The notes: generated by a model not told the origin, from the sequence alone. A stretch of DNA of 56,129 bases from Rhodobacter maris (GCF_900217815.1 NZ_OBMT01000018.1:1-56129); one strand, 5' to 3'. Shown: positions 22,842 through 32,240, counted from the first letter of the stretch. Program-made: numbers and translations.

Positions 22842-24521
22842 CTACACCATCAGCCCCAGCACGATGATCTGCGGGGCGAGAATGCGCAGGCACATCACCA
22901 GCGGGTAAACAGAGGCATAGCCCACCGCCGCCGCCGAAGAGTTCGACATGTTCGAGGCGAAGGCGAGCGCCGGCGGGTCGGTCATCGAACCTGCCAGCAC
23001 GCCCGAGAGGCTCAGGTAATTCACCTTCCAGATCAGCCGTGCGGCAAAGCCCACGATCATCAGCGGGATCAGCGTGATGAACATGCCGTAGAACATCCAG
23101 GCGAGCCCCTCGCCATCGACGAGCGTTTCAAAGAACCGTCCACCCGCCTTCAACCCGACCGCGGCCAGAAACAGCACGATGCCAAGCTCGCGCAGCGCAT
23201 GGTTCGCCACTGGCGGCATGAAGAACACGAAAGGTCCAAAAAAGCCAATGCGCGACAGGATGATGGCGGCGACAAGCGGGCCTCCTGCGAGGCCGAGTTT
23301 CAGCGGCGCGGGCAGGCCGGGCACGGCAATCGGGATCGAGCCGAGGCCGATGCCGATCAGGATGCCGAAGAACACGCCCGCAAATTGCACCAGTTCGAGG
23401 CTTTTGGTCTGGTCGCCGAAAAGCGGTTTCACCGCGTCGATATCGGTGGGCGCCCCCACCACGGTGAGAATGTCGCCGAATTGCAGGCTCAGTGCCGGTT
23501 CGACCGGCAGCTGTGTGCCCGCCCGCGTGCAACGCGAGATCGAGACCCCGCGCTCCTCCAGCCCGAACTCGCGCAGCCGTTTGCCGAGCGCCTTTTTCGT
23601 TGTCACCGCGATCCGCTGCCAGGTGAGTTGACTGCCCTTTGTCGTGGTGATGCTGTGATCGACTTCCTCGCCGAGGATCAGCACCATCGCATGCAGCTTC
23701 TCAGCCGGGCCGACGAGATGGAGTACATCGCCCAGATGCAACACCATCTTGCGCGAGGGATGCATCAGCACCTCGCCGCGCTTGAGCCGGGAAACCACCA
23801 CACCCTGATCGTAGAGATCGGGCACTTCGCCGAGCGTCAGCCCCTCCAGATTGTCGTTGTGCACCAGAACGTTGATCGCCGGAAGCTCGGCGGCCCCCTT
23901 GGCGCGGGCGGATTCGTAGGCGGCTTCCTCGGCCTCGACGCGGATCCGCAGCACGGTCCGCACCGCGATCATCGTGAGCAGGATGCCGATGATCCCGAAC
24001 GGATAGGCGACGGCATAGCCGAGCGAGGCTTCGGAGATGATTTCCGGCGCCACGCCCGCATCTTTCAACACCTGCGTTGCTGCCCCGAGGCCCGGCGTGT
24101 TGGTCACCGCCCCCGACATGAGGCCGACCAGCGCGGGCACCGGAATGCCAGCGATGAAGTGTAGCGCCACGGTGGTGGCGACGCCCAGCAGCACGATCGA
24201 GGCGGCGATCAGGTTGAATTGCAGCCCCGCCTTCTGCAGCGTGGCGAAAAAGCCCGGCCCGACCTGGATGCCGATCGTGAAAACAAAGATGATCAGGCCG
24301 AATTCGCGCACGAATTCGAGCATCTCGGTGGAGAGATGCAGCCCGGCGGACGCGGCAAAATGGCCCGCGAAGAGCCCGGCAAAAAGCACGCCGCCAATGC
24401 CGAGCCCGATGCCGCGCCAGTTCACGCCCCCCAGCAAAAGACCCAGTGCGCCCGCAAGCGCCAGCGCCGCCGAAGCGAGCGCCACTTCCGATAACGAATG
24501 CAGAAAATTCATCATACCCAT
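22842..24521 (-). CDS. AAE-family (YidE/YbjL-type) membrane antiporter
   Basis: This protein of about 559 residues has the layout of the aspartate:alanine exchanger family. Two sets of about five membrane helices (residues about 8-185 and 380-559) flank two cytoplasmic TrkA-C domains (for example GLTLGEVPDLYDQGVVVSRL and GDILTVVGAP). Duplicated family motifs are visible: GLIIFVFTIGIQVGPGFF, GLMSGAVTNTPGLGAA in the first half, and GIVLFLAAVGLKAGG, GVLAGSMTDPPALAFA in the second. The substrate is not predictable. ATG at 24521 with AAGGG upstream is preferred to a GTG two codons earlier. Confidence 0.9.
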   Translation of the reverse strand: MGMMNFLHSLSEVALASAALALAGALGLLLGGVNWRGIGLGIGGVLFAGLFAGHFAASAGLHLSTEMLEFVREFGLIIFVFTIGIQVGPGFFATLQKAGLQFNLIAASIVLLGVATTVALHFIAGIPVPALVGLMSGAVTNTPGLGAATQVLKDAGVAPEIISEASLGYAVAYPFGIIGILLTMIAVRTVLRIRVEAEEAAYESARAKGAAELPAINVLVHNDNLEGLTLGEVPDLYDQGVVVSRLKRGEVLMHPSRKMVLHLGDVLHLVGPAEKLHAMVLILGEEVDHSITTTKGSQLTWQRIAVTTKKALGKRLREFGLEERGVSISRCTRAGTQLPVEPALSLQFGDILTVVGAPTDIDAVKPLFGDQTKSLELVQFAGVFFGILIGIGLGSIPIAVPGLPAPLKLGLAGGPLVAAIILSRIGFFGPFVFFMPPVANHALRELGIVLFLAAVGLKAGGRFFETLVDGEGLAWMFYGMFITLIPLMIVGFAARLIWKVNYLSLSGVLAGSMTDPPALAFASNMSNSSAAAVGYASVYPLVMCLRILAPQIIVLGLMV

Positions 24522-24605
24522 GGTCACCCTTCTCCTCTTGGGTGCCCTCCCCGATGGCAGCCTGCGCCGAACCGGGGTATCAGGTCAAGCCTTTGTGAGG
24601 TGATG

Positions 24606-24631
24606 AAAAAAGGCGGCATGAGCCGCCTTTT
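24606..24631 (-). terminator. intrinsic terminator after nlpD
   Basis: On the minus strand GGCGGC-TCAT-GCCGCC is flanked by AAAA and followed by TTTTTT, a textbook terminator 37 bases after the nlpD stop. The plus strand also gives a weaker T-run. Confidence 0.85.
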
Positions 24632-24667
24632 CAAACCATTCTGCAAAGCGGCTGCGCTCGCGGGGGC

Positions 24668-25900
24668 TCAATCGAGATAGGGCATCGGATCGACCGAATC
24701 GTACCCTTTGCGCACCTCGAAATGGACAAAGCCCGGATCGCCCGTCCGCACCTTTGCGATGCTCTGGCCACGGCTCACACGGTCGCCCTTCTGCACCGCG
24801 ATGCCCTCAAGATTGGCATAGACGGTGAGCAGCCCGTCGTCGTGGCGCAGCACGAGGATCGGCACCTGTTCGGTATCCTTGGTGATCGCCGCGACCACCC
24901 CCGCCTCGGCGGCTTTCACCGCGGTGCCGGGGGCGGCAGAGATGTCGACGCCGTCGTTCTTGCCCTTCACATAGGGGCGCAGGATGCTGCCCGAAACCGG
25001 CATCGCGAGCTTGCCCCCCGAGGAGGCGGCGGAGCGGCTCGCGCCCAGATCGGGTGCGGCGGATTTGTCGACCGGGGCAGAGGCCCGGGGCGTGTTGTCG
25101 GCGGGGAGCGGGGCGGCGGCCGAGGGCGGTTCCGGCGTGGGCGAGCCCTCGCCCGGTTGGGTCACCGCGGCCGTCGCCGGGGCAGGGGGCTTGCCCGAGG
25201 CGACCGGGATCAGAAGATACTGCCCCTCGCGCACGCTCAGATCGGCAGGCAGGCCGTTCCATTCGGCGAGCGCCTTGGCCGAAACATTGTAATAGCGCGC
25301 AATCGAATAGGCGGTCTCGCCGCGCGCGACGCGGTGGCGCACCGGTTCCGCGGTGGCGGGTTGGGTTCCACTCGCCGGTGCGGCGGGGCGCGCGACCGGG
25401 GCCGTCGCCGTGGCTGCGGGCGCGGCGCGGGGGGCGGCCGCGGGCGGTGCGGCTGGGCTGCTGCTCTGGCCGGCCGCGGCGCGGTCGATCGCGCCCGAGG
25501 CGAGCGAGGTGATGTCGATCCGCTCACTGCCTGCCGCGCCGGGAGCCGCGGCCGGTTCGGCGACCCGGTTGGGCAGCGACAGCACCTCGCCGCGGTTGAG
25601 AGAGGTGGTGGGTTTGAGCGCATTGTAACGCGCCAGCGCGTCCGGGTCGACACCGAGACGGGTGGCCACGGCGGCGACGGTATCGCCCTGCCGCGCCACG
25701 GCGACCTGATAATTGGGGTAGGAGATCACGCCGCGCGCATCGGGGGCGGGGCGGTTGGCCGTGGCCTGGCGGGCGGCGTCGGTGGTGTCGAAGCCAAGAT
25801 TGCCGAAGCCGCGCAGATCGGCATCCATGCAGCCCGAAAGGGCCAGCGCGGCCACCCCGGTCAGCGCCAGTCGGGTCAGATTGCGGCGGGGGTCTGCCAT
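24668..25900 (-). CDS. nlpD: NlpD-like lipoprotein with two LysM domains and degenerate M23 domain
   Basis: This 410-residue protein has a lipobox LALSGC with C24 as the lipidation site. LysM domains lie at about 62-112 (VARQGDTVAAVATRLGVDPD) and 188-236 (VARGETAYSIARYYNVSAKA). After a Pro/Ala-rich linker, an M23 domain fills residues about 300-410. Its metal ligands are lost: GVDIS is preceded by ND instead of His, and YANL replaces YAHL, while HFEVR remains. This matches the NlpD/EnvC type, which activates cell-wall amidases at division and does not itself cut peptidoglycan. It ends the surE-pcm-nlpD operon. Confidence 0.92.
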   Translation of the reverse strand: MADPRRNLTRLALTGVAALALSGCMDADLRGFGNLGFDTTDAARQATANRPAPDARGVISYPNYQVAVARQGDTVAAVATRLGVDPDALARYNALKPTTSLNRGEVLSLPNRVAEPAAAPGAAGSERIDITSLASGAIDRAAAGQSSSPAAPPAAAPRAAPAATATAPVARPAAPASGTQPATAEPVRHRVARGETAYSIARYYNVSAKALAEWNGLPADLSVREGQYLLIPVASGKPPAPATAAVTQPGEGSPTPEPPSAAAPLPADNTPRASAPVDKSAAPDLGASRSAASSGGKLAMPVSGSILRPYVKGKNDGVDISAAPGTAVKAAEAGVVAAITKDTEQVPILVLRHDDGLLTVYANLEGIAVQKGDRVSRGQSIAKVRTGDPGFVHFEVRKGYDSVDPMPYLD

Positions 25901-25943
25901 TGCTCGATCCTCATCTCTCGCCCCGTTCCCCGGGGGCTTCCTC

Positions 25944-26594
25944 TCAATCGCCCGCCATCCCCTCGATCAGGGGCACGAAGCGCACCGGGCGCAGTTCCTC
26001 GTAGTCGAAACCCGTCTCTGTCCGCCGCACCCGGATCAGGCTCTGCACGGTATCGGACTGGCCAACAGGCAATACCATGATACCGCCGATCTTCAACTGC
26101 GACAACAGCGGCCCCGGCGGGTCTTCGGCGGCGGCGGTCACGAGAATGCGATCAAACGGCGCCTGATCGGGAAGCCCGCGTGAGCCATCGGCGGCCAGCG
26201 AGACGATGTTGGAGAGGTCAAGCGCCTCGAAAACGGCGTTCGCCTCGCGCACGAGCCGGCGGTGCCGGTCGATCGTGTAAACCCGGCGCGCAAGCACAGC
26301 GAGTACCGCCGCCTGATAGCCCGAGCCGGTGCCGATCTCAAGCACGGTATCGCGCGGACCCACTTCCAGCGCCTGGGTCATCAGCCCCACGACCGAGGGT
26401 TGCGAGATGGTCTGGCCGCAGGCGATGGGGAGCGGCATGTCTTCATAGGCGCGTTCGGCAAAGATCCCGCGCACGAAGGCGCCGCGGTCGATCCGTTCCA
26501 TCGCCGCGAGCACCCGCGCTTCGGTCACGCCCTTGGAGCGCAGCGCGAAGAGAAAGCGCATCTTGCGCTGCGCGAGATCGTCTCCCTCGGTCAT
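25944..26594 (-). CDS. pcm: protein-L-isoaspartate O-methyltransferase
   Basis: This 216-residue enzyme methylates L-isoaspartyl residues in aged proteins to start their repair. Family motifs are VARGIF-like [35 protein letters not shown], the S-adenosylmethionine loop [14 protein letters not shown], and GGIMVLPVG. The ATG overlaps the surE stop (ATGA), and nlpD follows after 43 bases. The surE-pcm-nlpD order is conserved widely in proteobacteria. Confidence 0.95.
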   Translation of the reverse strand: MTEGDDLAQRKMRFLFALRSKGVTEARVLAAMERIDRGAFVRGIFAERAYEDMPLPIACGQTISQPSVVGLMTQALEVGPRDTVLEIGTGSGYQAAVLAVLARRVYTIDRHRRLVREANAVFEALDLSNIVSLAADGSRGLPDQAPFDRILVTAAAEDPPGPLLSQLKIGGIMVLPVGQSDTVQSLIRVRRTETGFDYEELRPVRFVPLIEGMAGD

Positions 26595-27379
26595 GCAAGA
26601 CGCCCGGCGAGATCGGACAGCAGGTCATGCGCGGTAAGATCGGCGCGCATCGGCGTGATCGAGGTATAGCCCTCGAGGTTGACCATCGCATCGGTGCCGG
26701 GCGCGGTGGCGCTGTGTTGCGGCCCGCCCTTGATCCACAAAAAGCGCCGCCCATTGGGCGAGATCGCCGGGGCGACGGAAAAGAAGCTGTCGGTGCGGTA
26801 GCCCTGCGCGGCCACGCGCGCGCCCTTCACCGCCGCGGCGGGAAGCGGCGGAAAGTTCACGCTGTAAAACACGCGGTAGGGGCCGTCGTCCCAGATCCCG
26901 TGCTCCCAGATCTGACGCACGAGGCCGGGGCCATGCACCCGCGCGGCCTCGAACGGATCCAGCCCCGGGCCGATGCAGGCAGGGCCGAGAAACTGGCTCA
27001 GCGCGATCGCCGGAATGCCCTGAAGGGCCGCCTCCATCGCGCCACCGATCGTGCCGGAATAAAGCGCGTTCTCGGCCGAGTTGTTGCCCCGGTTGACGCC
27101 CGAGAGAACGAGATCGGGGCGCGCATCGGTGAGCACGTCGTAAAGCCCCGCGAGCACACAATCGGCGGGGCTCCCCTCGGCGGCGAAGCGGCGGGGGCTG
27201 AGTTCGGCGATCGAGAGCGGGCGGTTGAAGCTGATCGCATGGCCGACGCCCGATTGCTCGAAGGCGGGGGCGACGATGAAGACCTCGCCCTCGGGGCCGG
27301 CAAGCTCCGTGGCGATGGTCTCGAGCACGGCAAGCCCCGGTGCGTTGATCCCGTCGTCATTGGTGATGAGAATGCGCAT
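26591..27379 (-). CDS. surE: 5'/3'-nucleotidase SurE
   Basis: This 262-residue metal-dependent nucleotidase starts [16 protein letters not shown], with the metal ligands D8 and D9 in NDDG. Other family motifs are [50 protein letters not shown] and a C-terminal [11 protein letters not shown]. The frame extends upstream to 27544, but the conserved start at 27379 is certain. It is the first gene of the surE-pcm-nlpD operon, which acts in stress survival and macromolecule repair. Confidence 0.95.
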   Translation of the reverse strand: MRILITNDDGINAPGLAVLETIATELAGPEGEVFIVAPAFEQSGVGHAISFNRPLSIAELSPRRFAAEGSPADCVLAGLYDVLTDARPDLVLSGVNRGNNSAENALYSGTIGGAMEAALQGIPAIALSQFLGPACIGPGLDPFEAARVHGPGLVRQIWEHGIWDDGPYRVFYSVNFPPLPAAAVKGARVAAQGYRTDSFFSVAPAISPNGRRFLWIKGGPQHSATAPGTDAMVNLEGYTSITPMRADLTAHDLLSDLAGRLA

Positions 27380-27515
27380 CGCTCGTCCCTTTTCGGCCAT
27401 GAGCCTGCTTAACAAGGCCCCGGCGTGACGACAAGCAAGCGGGGGAGATTGGCGGGCAGGTGTGCCCTTGAGGACTCGGTTGCGCGGATGCGGGCTTTTG
27501 TGTTCCATCTTCCCC

Positions 27516-27790
27516 GTACGCCAAGTCGATGTCGCGCGTTGCACGGTGGCCAGACGGATGCAGGGCGTGGGCCTTCAAGGCACCCTCGGGCAAGCCGCGC
27601 AGGGCAACGATCCTGCACAGATCGGCGCCGTGTCCCTTGGAGAAAGAGAACCGCGAGTTCCGCGTCCCGGCGCCCAACAGGCTCCGGGTGAGCGACGTCA
27701 TCGACGTTGCCACCCGGCAGGCGTTTGGCAGTTTGCCTGCGTCAGCGATGCTTTCGGGGGCTGTCTCATGCTCAGCACTCTGCTGCATCT
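27516..27790 (+). pseudogene. decayed IS3-family transposase fragment
   Basis: Two reading frames alternate to give transposase OrfB sequence: [21 protein letters not shown] in one frame, KPRRATILHRSAPCPLEKEN and REFRVPAPNRLRVSDVIDVA in another, then FACVSDAFGGCL back in the first. This is the region around the first catalytic Asp (usually APNRLWVSDFTYVATWQGF) and the following strand with FVIDAF. At least two frameshifts and W-to-R changes show long decay. Neither ends nor OrfA are visible. The flanks, 27380-27515 and 27791-28050, hold nothing recognisable. Confidence 0.75.
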
Positions 27791-28050
27791 GAAATGAGCG
27801 GATCCGAAATTCTTCCGGCGCACCGGCACGAACCAGTTGCCTCGCATCATCGAAAACTACACATTAGGTTTCGGCGGAGACGATCAGACCTGCGCCGCAT
27901 CATCTGAGCCTATCACCCAAAGTCATACCTAGCTCTTCGGGGAGCGACACGTGGTTATTTTAAGGCAATTGCGCGCGTCAAAAATGGTTCCAGGCCAAGT
28001 CACGGAAATCATCCGGGTGCCGAGACGTGGCGCGACAGATGGCGGATTAC

Positions 28051-29307
28051 ATGGATAAGCTGAGCATCCTGATCGTTGCGCCCAATACATCTTCTGCGCT
28101 TGGCGGAGAAGCATTCCTTCCGTTCAAGTATTTTCAACTTCTGCGGGCGCGGGGTGTCGACGTCCGGCTTGTGACCCACAGCCGCAATCGCGGAAATCTG
28201 CAAGCCGCCTTCCCGGATCATCAGCAGTTAATCCATTATATTGAAGATACTGCGCTGTTACGCACGATTGCCCGCTCTGGCAGAAAAGTTCCCGAGCCGG
28301 TGCGTAGCATCGTTTTCGGAACAGCATTGAATTTCGTCTACGAGAACATGCAATCGCGCATGATCCGAAGAGTTCTGGCCGAGAGTTCCGTCGATGTGAT
28401 CCACCAGCCGATCCCTGTATCCCCTAGGATTCCTTCGTCTTTATATGGATTTGGTATTCCCGTTGTGATCGGCCCGATGAATGGCGGGATGAGCTATCCC
28501 GAGGGATATGACGAATTCGTATCCGCCCGGGCGCGAGGCTTCATTTCGGTGACGCGACTGCTCGCGATTGCGCTGAACCGCCTCATCCCCGGCAAACGCA
28601 GGGCCGCCGCATTGCTGGTCGCGAACGAAAGAACCCGCGCGGCACTCCCGGTTTCTCATCCAAATGTCATCGAGCTTGTCGAAAACGGGGTCGACCTGTC
28701 GATCTGGACGTCTGCGCCGGAGCATCACCGCCCGCGTTTGCCTTCCGATCCATTCCGGCTGGTCTATCTGGGTCGGCTGGTCGGCTGGAAAGCCGTCGAT
28801 ATCACCCTCAAAGCCGTCTTCCTCGCCCGCCAATCCGGGCGCGACGTGCGGCTCGACATTATCGGCAATGGCATCGAACGGGCGGCGCTGGAAGCTTTGA
28901 CGCAATCCCTCTCGCTTGAAACTTCCGTCCGCTTTTGGGGATTTCAGACGCAAAACGCCTGCGCTTCGATTCTTGGCGAGAGCGACGCGTTGATTCTGAA
29001 TTCGCTCTATGAATGCGGGGGGGCGGTTGTTCTGGAAGCCATGAGCCTTGGATTGCCCGTGATCGCAAGCGATTGGGGCGGTCCGGTGGATTACCTCGAC
29101 AAGCGGTGTGGCATTCTGGTGGCGCCGGTACCGCGCGAGAGTTTCGCGCAACGGCTTGCCGATGCGATTGTGCATCTTGCCGATGATCCGGAGCGGGCAA
29201 GCGCGATGGGGGAGGCCGGGCGAACGAAGGCCGTCACGCAGTTTGACTGGGACAAGAAGGTCGATAAAATATTGAGCATCTATAATAGCTTGATGTCTTC
29301 TGTGTGA
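28051..29307 (+). CDS. GT4-family glycosyltransferase
   Basis: This protein of about 418 residues has the GT-B two-domain form. The N-terminal domain starts LSILIVAPNTSSALGGEAFL; the C-terminal donor-binding domain has FRLVYLGRLVGWKAVDITLKA and the E-x7-E motif in ECGGAVVLEAMSLGLPVIASD. It would transfer a sugar in polysaccharide, LPS or glycolipid synthesis. It stands alone, with no other glycan genes near, and is visibly less GC-rich than its neighbours, suggesting transfer. Starts at 28027 (GTG), 28039 and 28051 (ATG) are possible; none has a strong ribosome binding site. Confidence 0.85.
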   Translation: MDKLSILIVAPNTSSALGGEAFLPFKYFQLLRARGVDVRLVTHSRNRGNLQAAFPDHQQLIHYIEDTALLRTIARSGRKVPEPVRSIVFGTALNFVYENMQSRMIRRVLAESSVDVIHQPIPVSPRIPSSLYGFGIPVVIGPMNGGMSYPEGYDEFVSARARGFISVTRLLAIALNRLIPGKRRAAALLVANERTRAALPVSHPNVIELVENGVDLSIWTSAPEHHRPRLPSDPFRLVYLGRLVGWKAVDITLKAVFLARQSGRDVRLDIIGNGIERAALEALTQSLSLETSVRFWGFQTQNACASILGESDALILNSLYECGGAVVLEAMSLGLPVIASDWGGPVDYLDKRCGILVAPVPRESFAQRLADAIVHLADDPERASAMGEAGRTKAVTQFDWDKKVDKILSIYNSLMSSV

Positions 29308-29502
29308 GTGTTGCGCGGAGTGTGCGGCGGCTCTGGGCTCTATCTTGTTCCATCAATAACGCTTGTTGCTTGGCATCGCCGGGGTGCTGAGCAAGACGGT
29401 CCCGCCGCCGCTGGGCTGTCGATGCGGTGGCGCAGGGCGCGTTTGCCGATGCGGCCACGGACGTTGAGAGGGAAGGTTTCGTGACGCGAAGGTGAGGGGG
29501 GG

Positions 29503-29570
29503 GATCACATCGCTTCGCCTGTGTGATCTGTGTCATGGCCGTGCTGATCTGGTCATGCGCAGATGCGCAT
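29503..29570. promoter_or_regulatory. palindromes upstream of the arsR-like operon
   Basis: A perfect palindrome ATGCGCA-GA-TGCGCAT at 29555-29570 ends 14 bases before the ArsR-type gene and is its most likely operator. Further upstream GATCACA (29503-29509) pairs with TGTGATC (29522-29528) around a 12-base spacer. The remaining 29308-29502 contains no recognisable feature. Confidence 0.55.
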
Positions 29571-29584
29571 AAGGGAGATCGTCG

Positions 29585-29881
29585 ATGATTCTGTCCGTTC
29601 TGTCCGCCCTTGCCGAGCCGACGCGCCTTGGCGTGATAACACTGCTGGCAGATGGCTCGGAGCATTGCGTCTGCGAGTTGATGAAAACGCTTGGCGCCAC
29701 GCAAAGCCGGATGTCGCGGCATATGCAGGTGCTCAGGCACGCCGGGCTGGTGGTGGATCGGCGTGATGCGCAATGGGTGCGATATCGCCTGAACCCGCAG
29801 ATGCCGCCCGAGACCCATGCCGTGCTCAAGGCCGTTCTGGCCGCCGATGCGGCCGCGCGCGACGAAAGGAATGTTGCATGA
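29585..29881 (+). CDS. ArsR/SmtB-family metal(loid)-sensing repressor
   Basis: This 98-residue winged-helix repressor has EPTRLGVITLLADGSEHCVCELM, with C28 and C30 forming the metal-binding CVC box at the start of helix 3, and recognition helix TQSRMSRHMQVLRHAGLV. Cys-x-Cys at this site is typical of arsenic- or cadmium-responsive ArsR proteins. Its stop overlaps the start of the permease (ATGA), so it heads a three-gene operon and should repress it through the palindrome just upstream. Confidence 0.9.
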   Translation: MILSVLSALAEPTRLGVITLLADGSEHCVCELMKTLGATQSRMSRHMQVLRHAGLVVDRRDAQWVRYRLNPQMPPETHAVLKAVLAADAAARDERNVA

Positions 29882-30939
29882 GCATCGATACGTCTCATCC
29901 GGCCCGCCCCGTCCGCACCGGCGGGTACTGGCATCTGGGCCTTGCGGCTTTCCTCGCCCTCTGGTGGGGCGCCTATCACTACCTTGTGCCATTCTCGGAA
30001 TGGGTCACGGCGCTGGTCCCGGTGGACCGACACGGCCCTGCCGGCGCGGCTATCGCCTTTTTTGTCTTCGATGTGCCCAAGGTGATGCTGCTGCTGGTGC
30101 TCATCGTCTTCGCCATGGGCGTCCTGCGCAGTTTCTTCAGCCCGGAAAAGACGCGGGCGCTCCTCTCGGGCAGGCGCGAGGGGGTGGGCAACCTCCTCTC
30201 CGCCGGGCTTGGCGTGCTGACACCGTTTTGTTCCTGCTCGGCAGTGCCGCTGTTCATCGGCTTCGTCTCGGCGGGTGTGCCGCTTGGCGTGACTTTTTCT
30301 TTTCTGATCGCCGCGCCGATGGTGAATGAGGTGGCCTTGGTTCTGCTTTTCGGACTTGTCGGCTGGCAGGTCGCGGTAAGCTATCTGGCCTTCGGCCTCG
30401 GCATCGCCATTCTCGCGGGTTTTATCATCGGCAAACTGCGGCTGGAGGGCTGGTTGCAAGACTGGGTGCGTGACCTCCATTCGGGCGCGAACATTCCCGC
30501 GATGGCCGATGGGGAACGCCTCACCATGCCAGACCGCTACCGGCTCGGGATCGAAGCGGTGCGCGAGATCTTCGGCAAGTTCTGGGTCTGGATCCTTCTG
30601 GGGATCGGCATGGGCGCGCTGATCCACGGCTATGTGCCCGAGGACCTGTTGGTCCGGATCATGGGGGCCGAAGCCTGGTGGTCGGTGCCCGCCGCCGTGA
30701 TCATGGGAATTCCGATGTATACCAACGCCGCCGGGGTGATTCCGATCATCGAGGCGCTGCTGGGGAAGGGCGCGGCGCTCGGCACGGTGCTTGCCTTCAT
30801 GATGAGCGTGATCGCACTTTCCCTGCCCGAGATGATCATCCTGCGGCAAGTCCTGACCCTGCGCCTGATCGCGGTGTTCATCGGCGTGGTGGCGAGCGGT
30901 ATCCTTGCCGTGGGGTTCTTGTTCAACCTTATGTTCTGA
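29878..30939 (+). CDS. DUF318/ArsP-type permease (SO_0444 family)
   Basis: This 353-residue protein has about 8-10 membrane segments and the family hallmark LTPFCSCSAVPLFIGFVSAG, repeated in spirit in the second half as PMYTNAAGVIPIIEALLGKG. Members of this family export organoarsenicals (ArsP) or metals such as copper and zinc. The ATG at 29878 overlaps the arsR stop. With the upstream ArsR-type sensor and downstream thioredoxin-like protein, it forms an efflux operon. The actual substrate cannot be read from sequence. Confidence 0.88.
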   Translation: MSIDTSHPARPVRTGGYWHLGLAAFLALWWGAYHYLVPFSEWVTALVPVDRHGPAGAAIAFFVFDVPKVMLLLVLIVFAMGVLRSFFSPEKTRALLSGRREGVGNLLSAGLGVLTPFCSCSAVPLFIGFVSAGVPLGVTFSFLIAAPMVNEVALVLLFGLVGWQVAVSYLAFGLGIAILAGFIIGKLRLEGWLQDWVRDLHSGANIPAMADGERLTMPDRYRLGIEAVREIFGKFWVWILLGIGMGALIHGYVPEDLLVRIMGAEAWWSVPAAVIMGIPMYTNAAGVIPIIEALLGKGAALGTVLAFMMSVIALSLPEMIILRQVLTLRLIAVFIGVVASGILAVGFLFNLMF

Positions 30940-30952
30940 AAGGATTATTATT

Positions 30953-31189
30953 ATGAAAACCGTCAAGGTCTATGGCCCCGGCTGCAAACGTTGCGAAACC
31001 ACAGCAATGCTGGTGCAGGAGGTGGCCACGAAACTCGGCATCGCGGTGGATGTCGAAAAGATCACCGACCCGAAGGCGATCGCAATGGCTGGCGTTCTCG
31101 CGACCCCCGGCATCGCGATCAATGGCAAGCTCGTTCATGCCGGCGGACTGCCCGACGCAACCAAGCTCGAATCCTGGTTGACGTGTTAA
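30953..31189 (+). CDS. small thioredoxin-like protein (TM0996/MTH895 family)
   Basis: This 78-residue redox protein starts MKTVKVYGPGCKRCETTAML, with the CxxC pair C11 and C14, and has the cis-proline region ATPGIAINGKLVHAGGLPD. Such mini-thioredoxins often accompany DUF318 permeases. It may reduce the metalloid or the Cys pair of the permease, which is inference. It starts 13 bases after the permease with AAGGA upstream. Confidence 0.88.
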   Translation: MKTVKVYGPGCKRCETTAMLVQEVATKLGIAVDVEKITDPKAIAMAGVLATPGIAINGKLVHAGGLPDATKLESWLTC

Positions 31190-31307
31190 GCGTGCCCGCG
31201 GGGCGCAGGGATCCTCTCTTTGCCGGAACGATAGCGCCCAGATGTCGTGGCCGCGCGCCGCAGCCAAACCTGCCAGTTTCCGCCCCGCAGGATTTGGCAC
31301 GGGATCC

Positions 31308-31628
31308 TTAACGGCCATAGAAGCGCCGACGCGCTTCCTGTTCGATGTCGAGGCGCAACTGAAGATCGGCGAGCTTCTGCGCCGCCTGCTTTCGGGTGTC
31401 CGCATCGGGAGCCGCGGCCAGAAGACGGGTCTGCGCTTCAACCGCTTTGCGCAGCTGGATTTCACGCGGTAATGTCCCGGCTTCGGCCATGATGCGAAAG
31501 CCGATGGCATCGGCGCTGCCATCGCCTGCCAGATTCAGAGGTTTTCCCGCCCCCTTGAGGTTGTCCAATTGCCCCTCGGCCTGTGCTTTCAGGATTTGTC
31601 GTTCGGCCAAGTCGGAAAATTTCATCAT
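31308..31628 (-). CDS. DUF1992 protein
   Basis: This 106-residue protein matches DUF1992, related to the conserved domain of DnaJ homologue C28: DLAERQILKAQAEGQLDNLKGAGKPLNL, with the signature GQLDNLKGAGKPL, then an extended helical C-terminus (DLQLRLDIEQEARRRFYGR). Its function is unknown. Start codons ATGATG overlap the TetR stop, so both genes are co-transcribed. Confidence 0.9.
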   Translation of the reverse strand: MMKFSDLAERQILKAQAEGQLDNLKGAGKPLNLAGDGSADAIGFRIMAEAGTLPREIQLRKAVEAQTRLLAAAPDADTRKQAAQKLADLQLRLDIEQEARRRFYGR

Positions 31629-32239
31629 CCTTCTCCTCGGTGAGGGGGGGCGGCCAGGAAGCCGCGTTCAATCTCGTCGAAGACCGGCCAGAACATGGCC
31701 AGCCCGTCAGGAGCGCGGGGGCCAAAGGCCGTCAGCGCCCCGGTCAGCGCCAAAGCCGCGGGAAGGGGCTTCAGATCTGCGCGGAACACGCCTTGCGTCA
31801 GGCCAATGGTCAGGATTTCAACATAGCGCTGACACCATGCCTGCGTGAAAGTGTCGAGCAGTTCAGCGACTTCGGGCTCTGTCCCGGCAATCTGGCGAAG
31901 CTGCGCAAAGCAGGCTGCCAGCTCCGGATGATCCCGGAGGCTGTCATGATAAGCTGTCGTTTCCGCACGCAGCTGCACAAGCGCGGGCCTCGCGGGATCG
32001 GGCGCGGGCGGCAGCAAGGCCAGAAAGCTCTCCCGTGTCGTCTCGGCGACAAGTGCAACCAGGCTTGCCTTGGTGGGCACGTGAAAATGCAGCGTGGAGG
32101 GGTTGATGCCAACACGTGATGCGACATCGCGGGTGCGGAGCGCGGCATAGCCCTTTTCGAGGATGAGCCCCCGCGCCGCCTCGGCGATCATCGCCCGGCG
32201 TTCGTCTTTTCTGAGGTAGGGGTGCTTTTGTTCCATCAT
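31625..32239 (-). CDS. TetR-family transcriptional regulator
   Basis: This 204-residue repressor has the N-terminal TetR domain: MIAEAARGLILEKGYAALRTRDVASRVGINPSTLHFHVPTK, cited by TRDVASRVGINPSTLHFHV as recognition part. The C-terminal ligand domain is not diagnostic. A 20-bp palindrome touches its start codon, so it should repress itself and the coupled DUF1992 gene. The inducer is unknown. Confidence 0.9.
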   Translation of the reverse strand: MMEQKHPYLRKDERRAMIAEAARGLILEKGYAALRTRDVASRVGINPSTLHFHVPTKASLVALVAETTRESFLALLPPAPDPARPALVQLRAETTAYHDSLRDHPELAACFAQLRQIAGTEPEVAELLDTFTQAWCQRYVEILTIGLTQGVFRADLKPLPAALALTGALTAFGPRAPDGLAMFWPVFDEIERGFLAAPPHRGEG

Positions 32240-32240
32240 G

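Noticed and set aside
27425-27797. Intact-looking frames of 85-140 codons upstream of the glycosyltransferase
   Set aside because: The transposase similarity switches between frames, which shows decay; the individual frames are not genes.
29308-29502. Possible coding or IS remnant between the glycosyltransferase and arsR
   Set aside because: No frame gave recognisable sequence; only the palindromes further downstream were kept.
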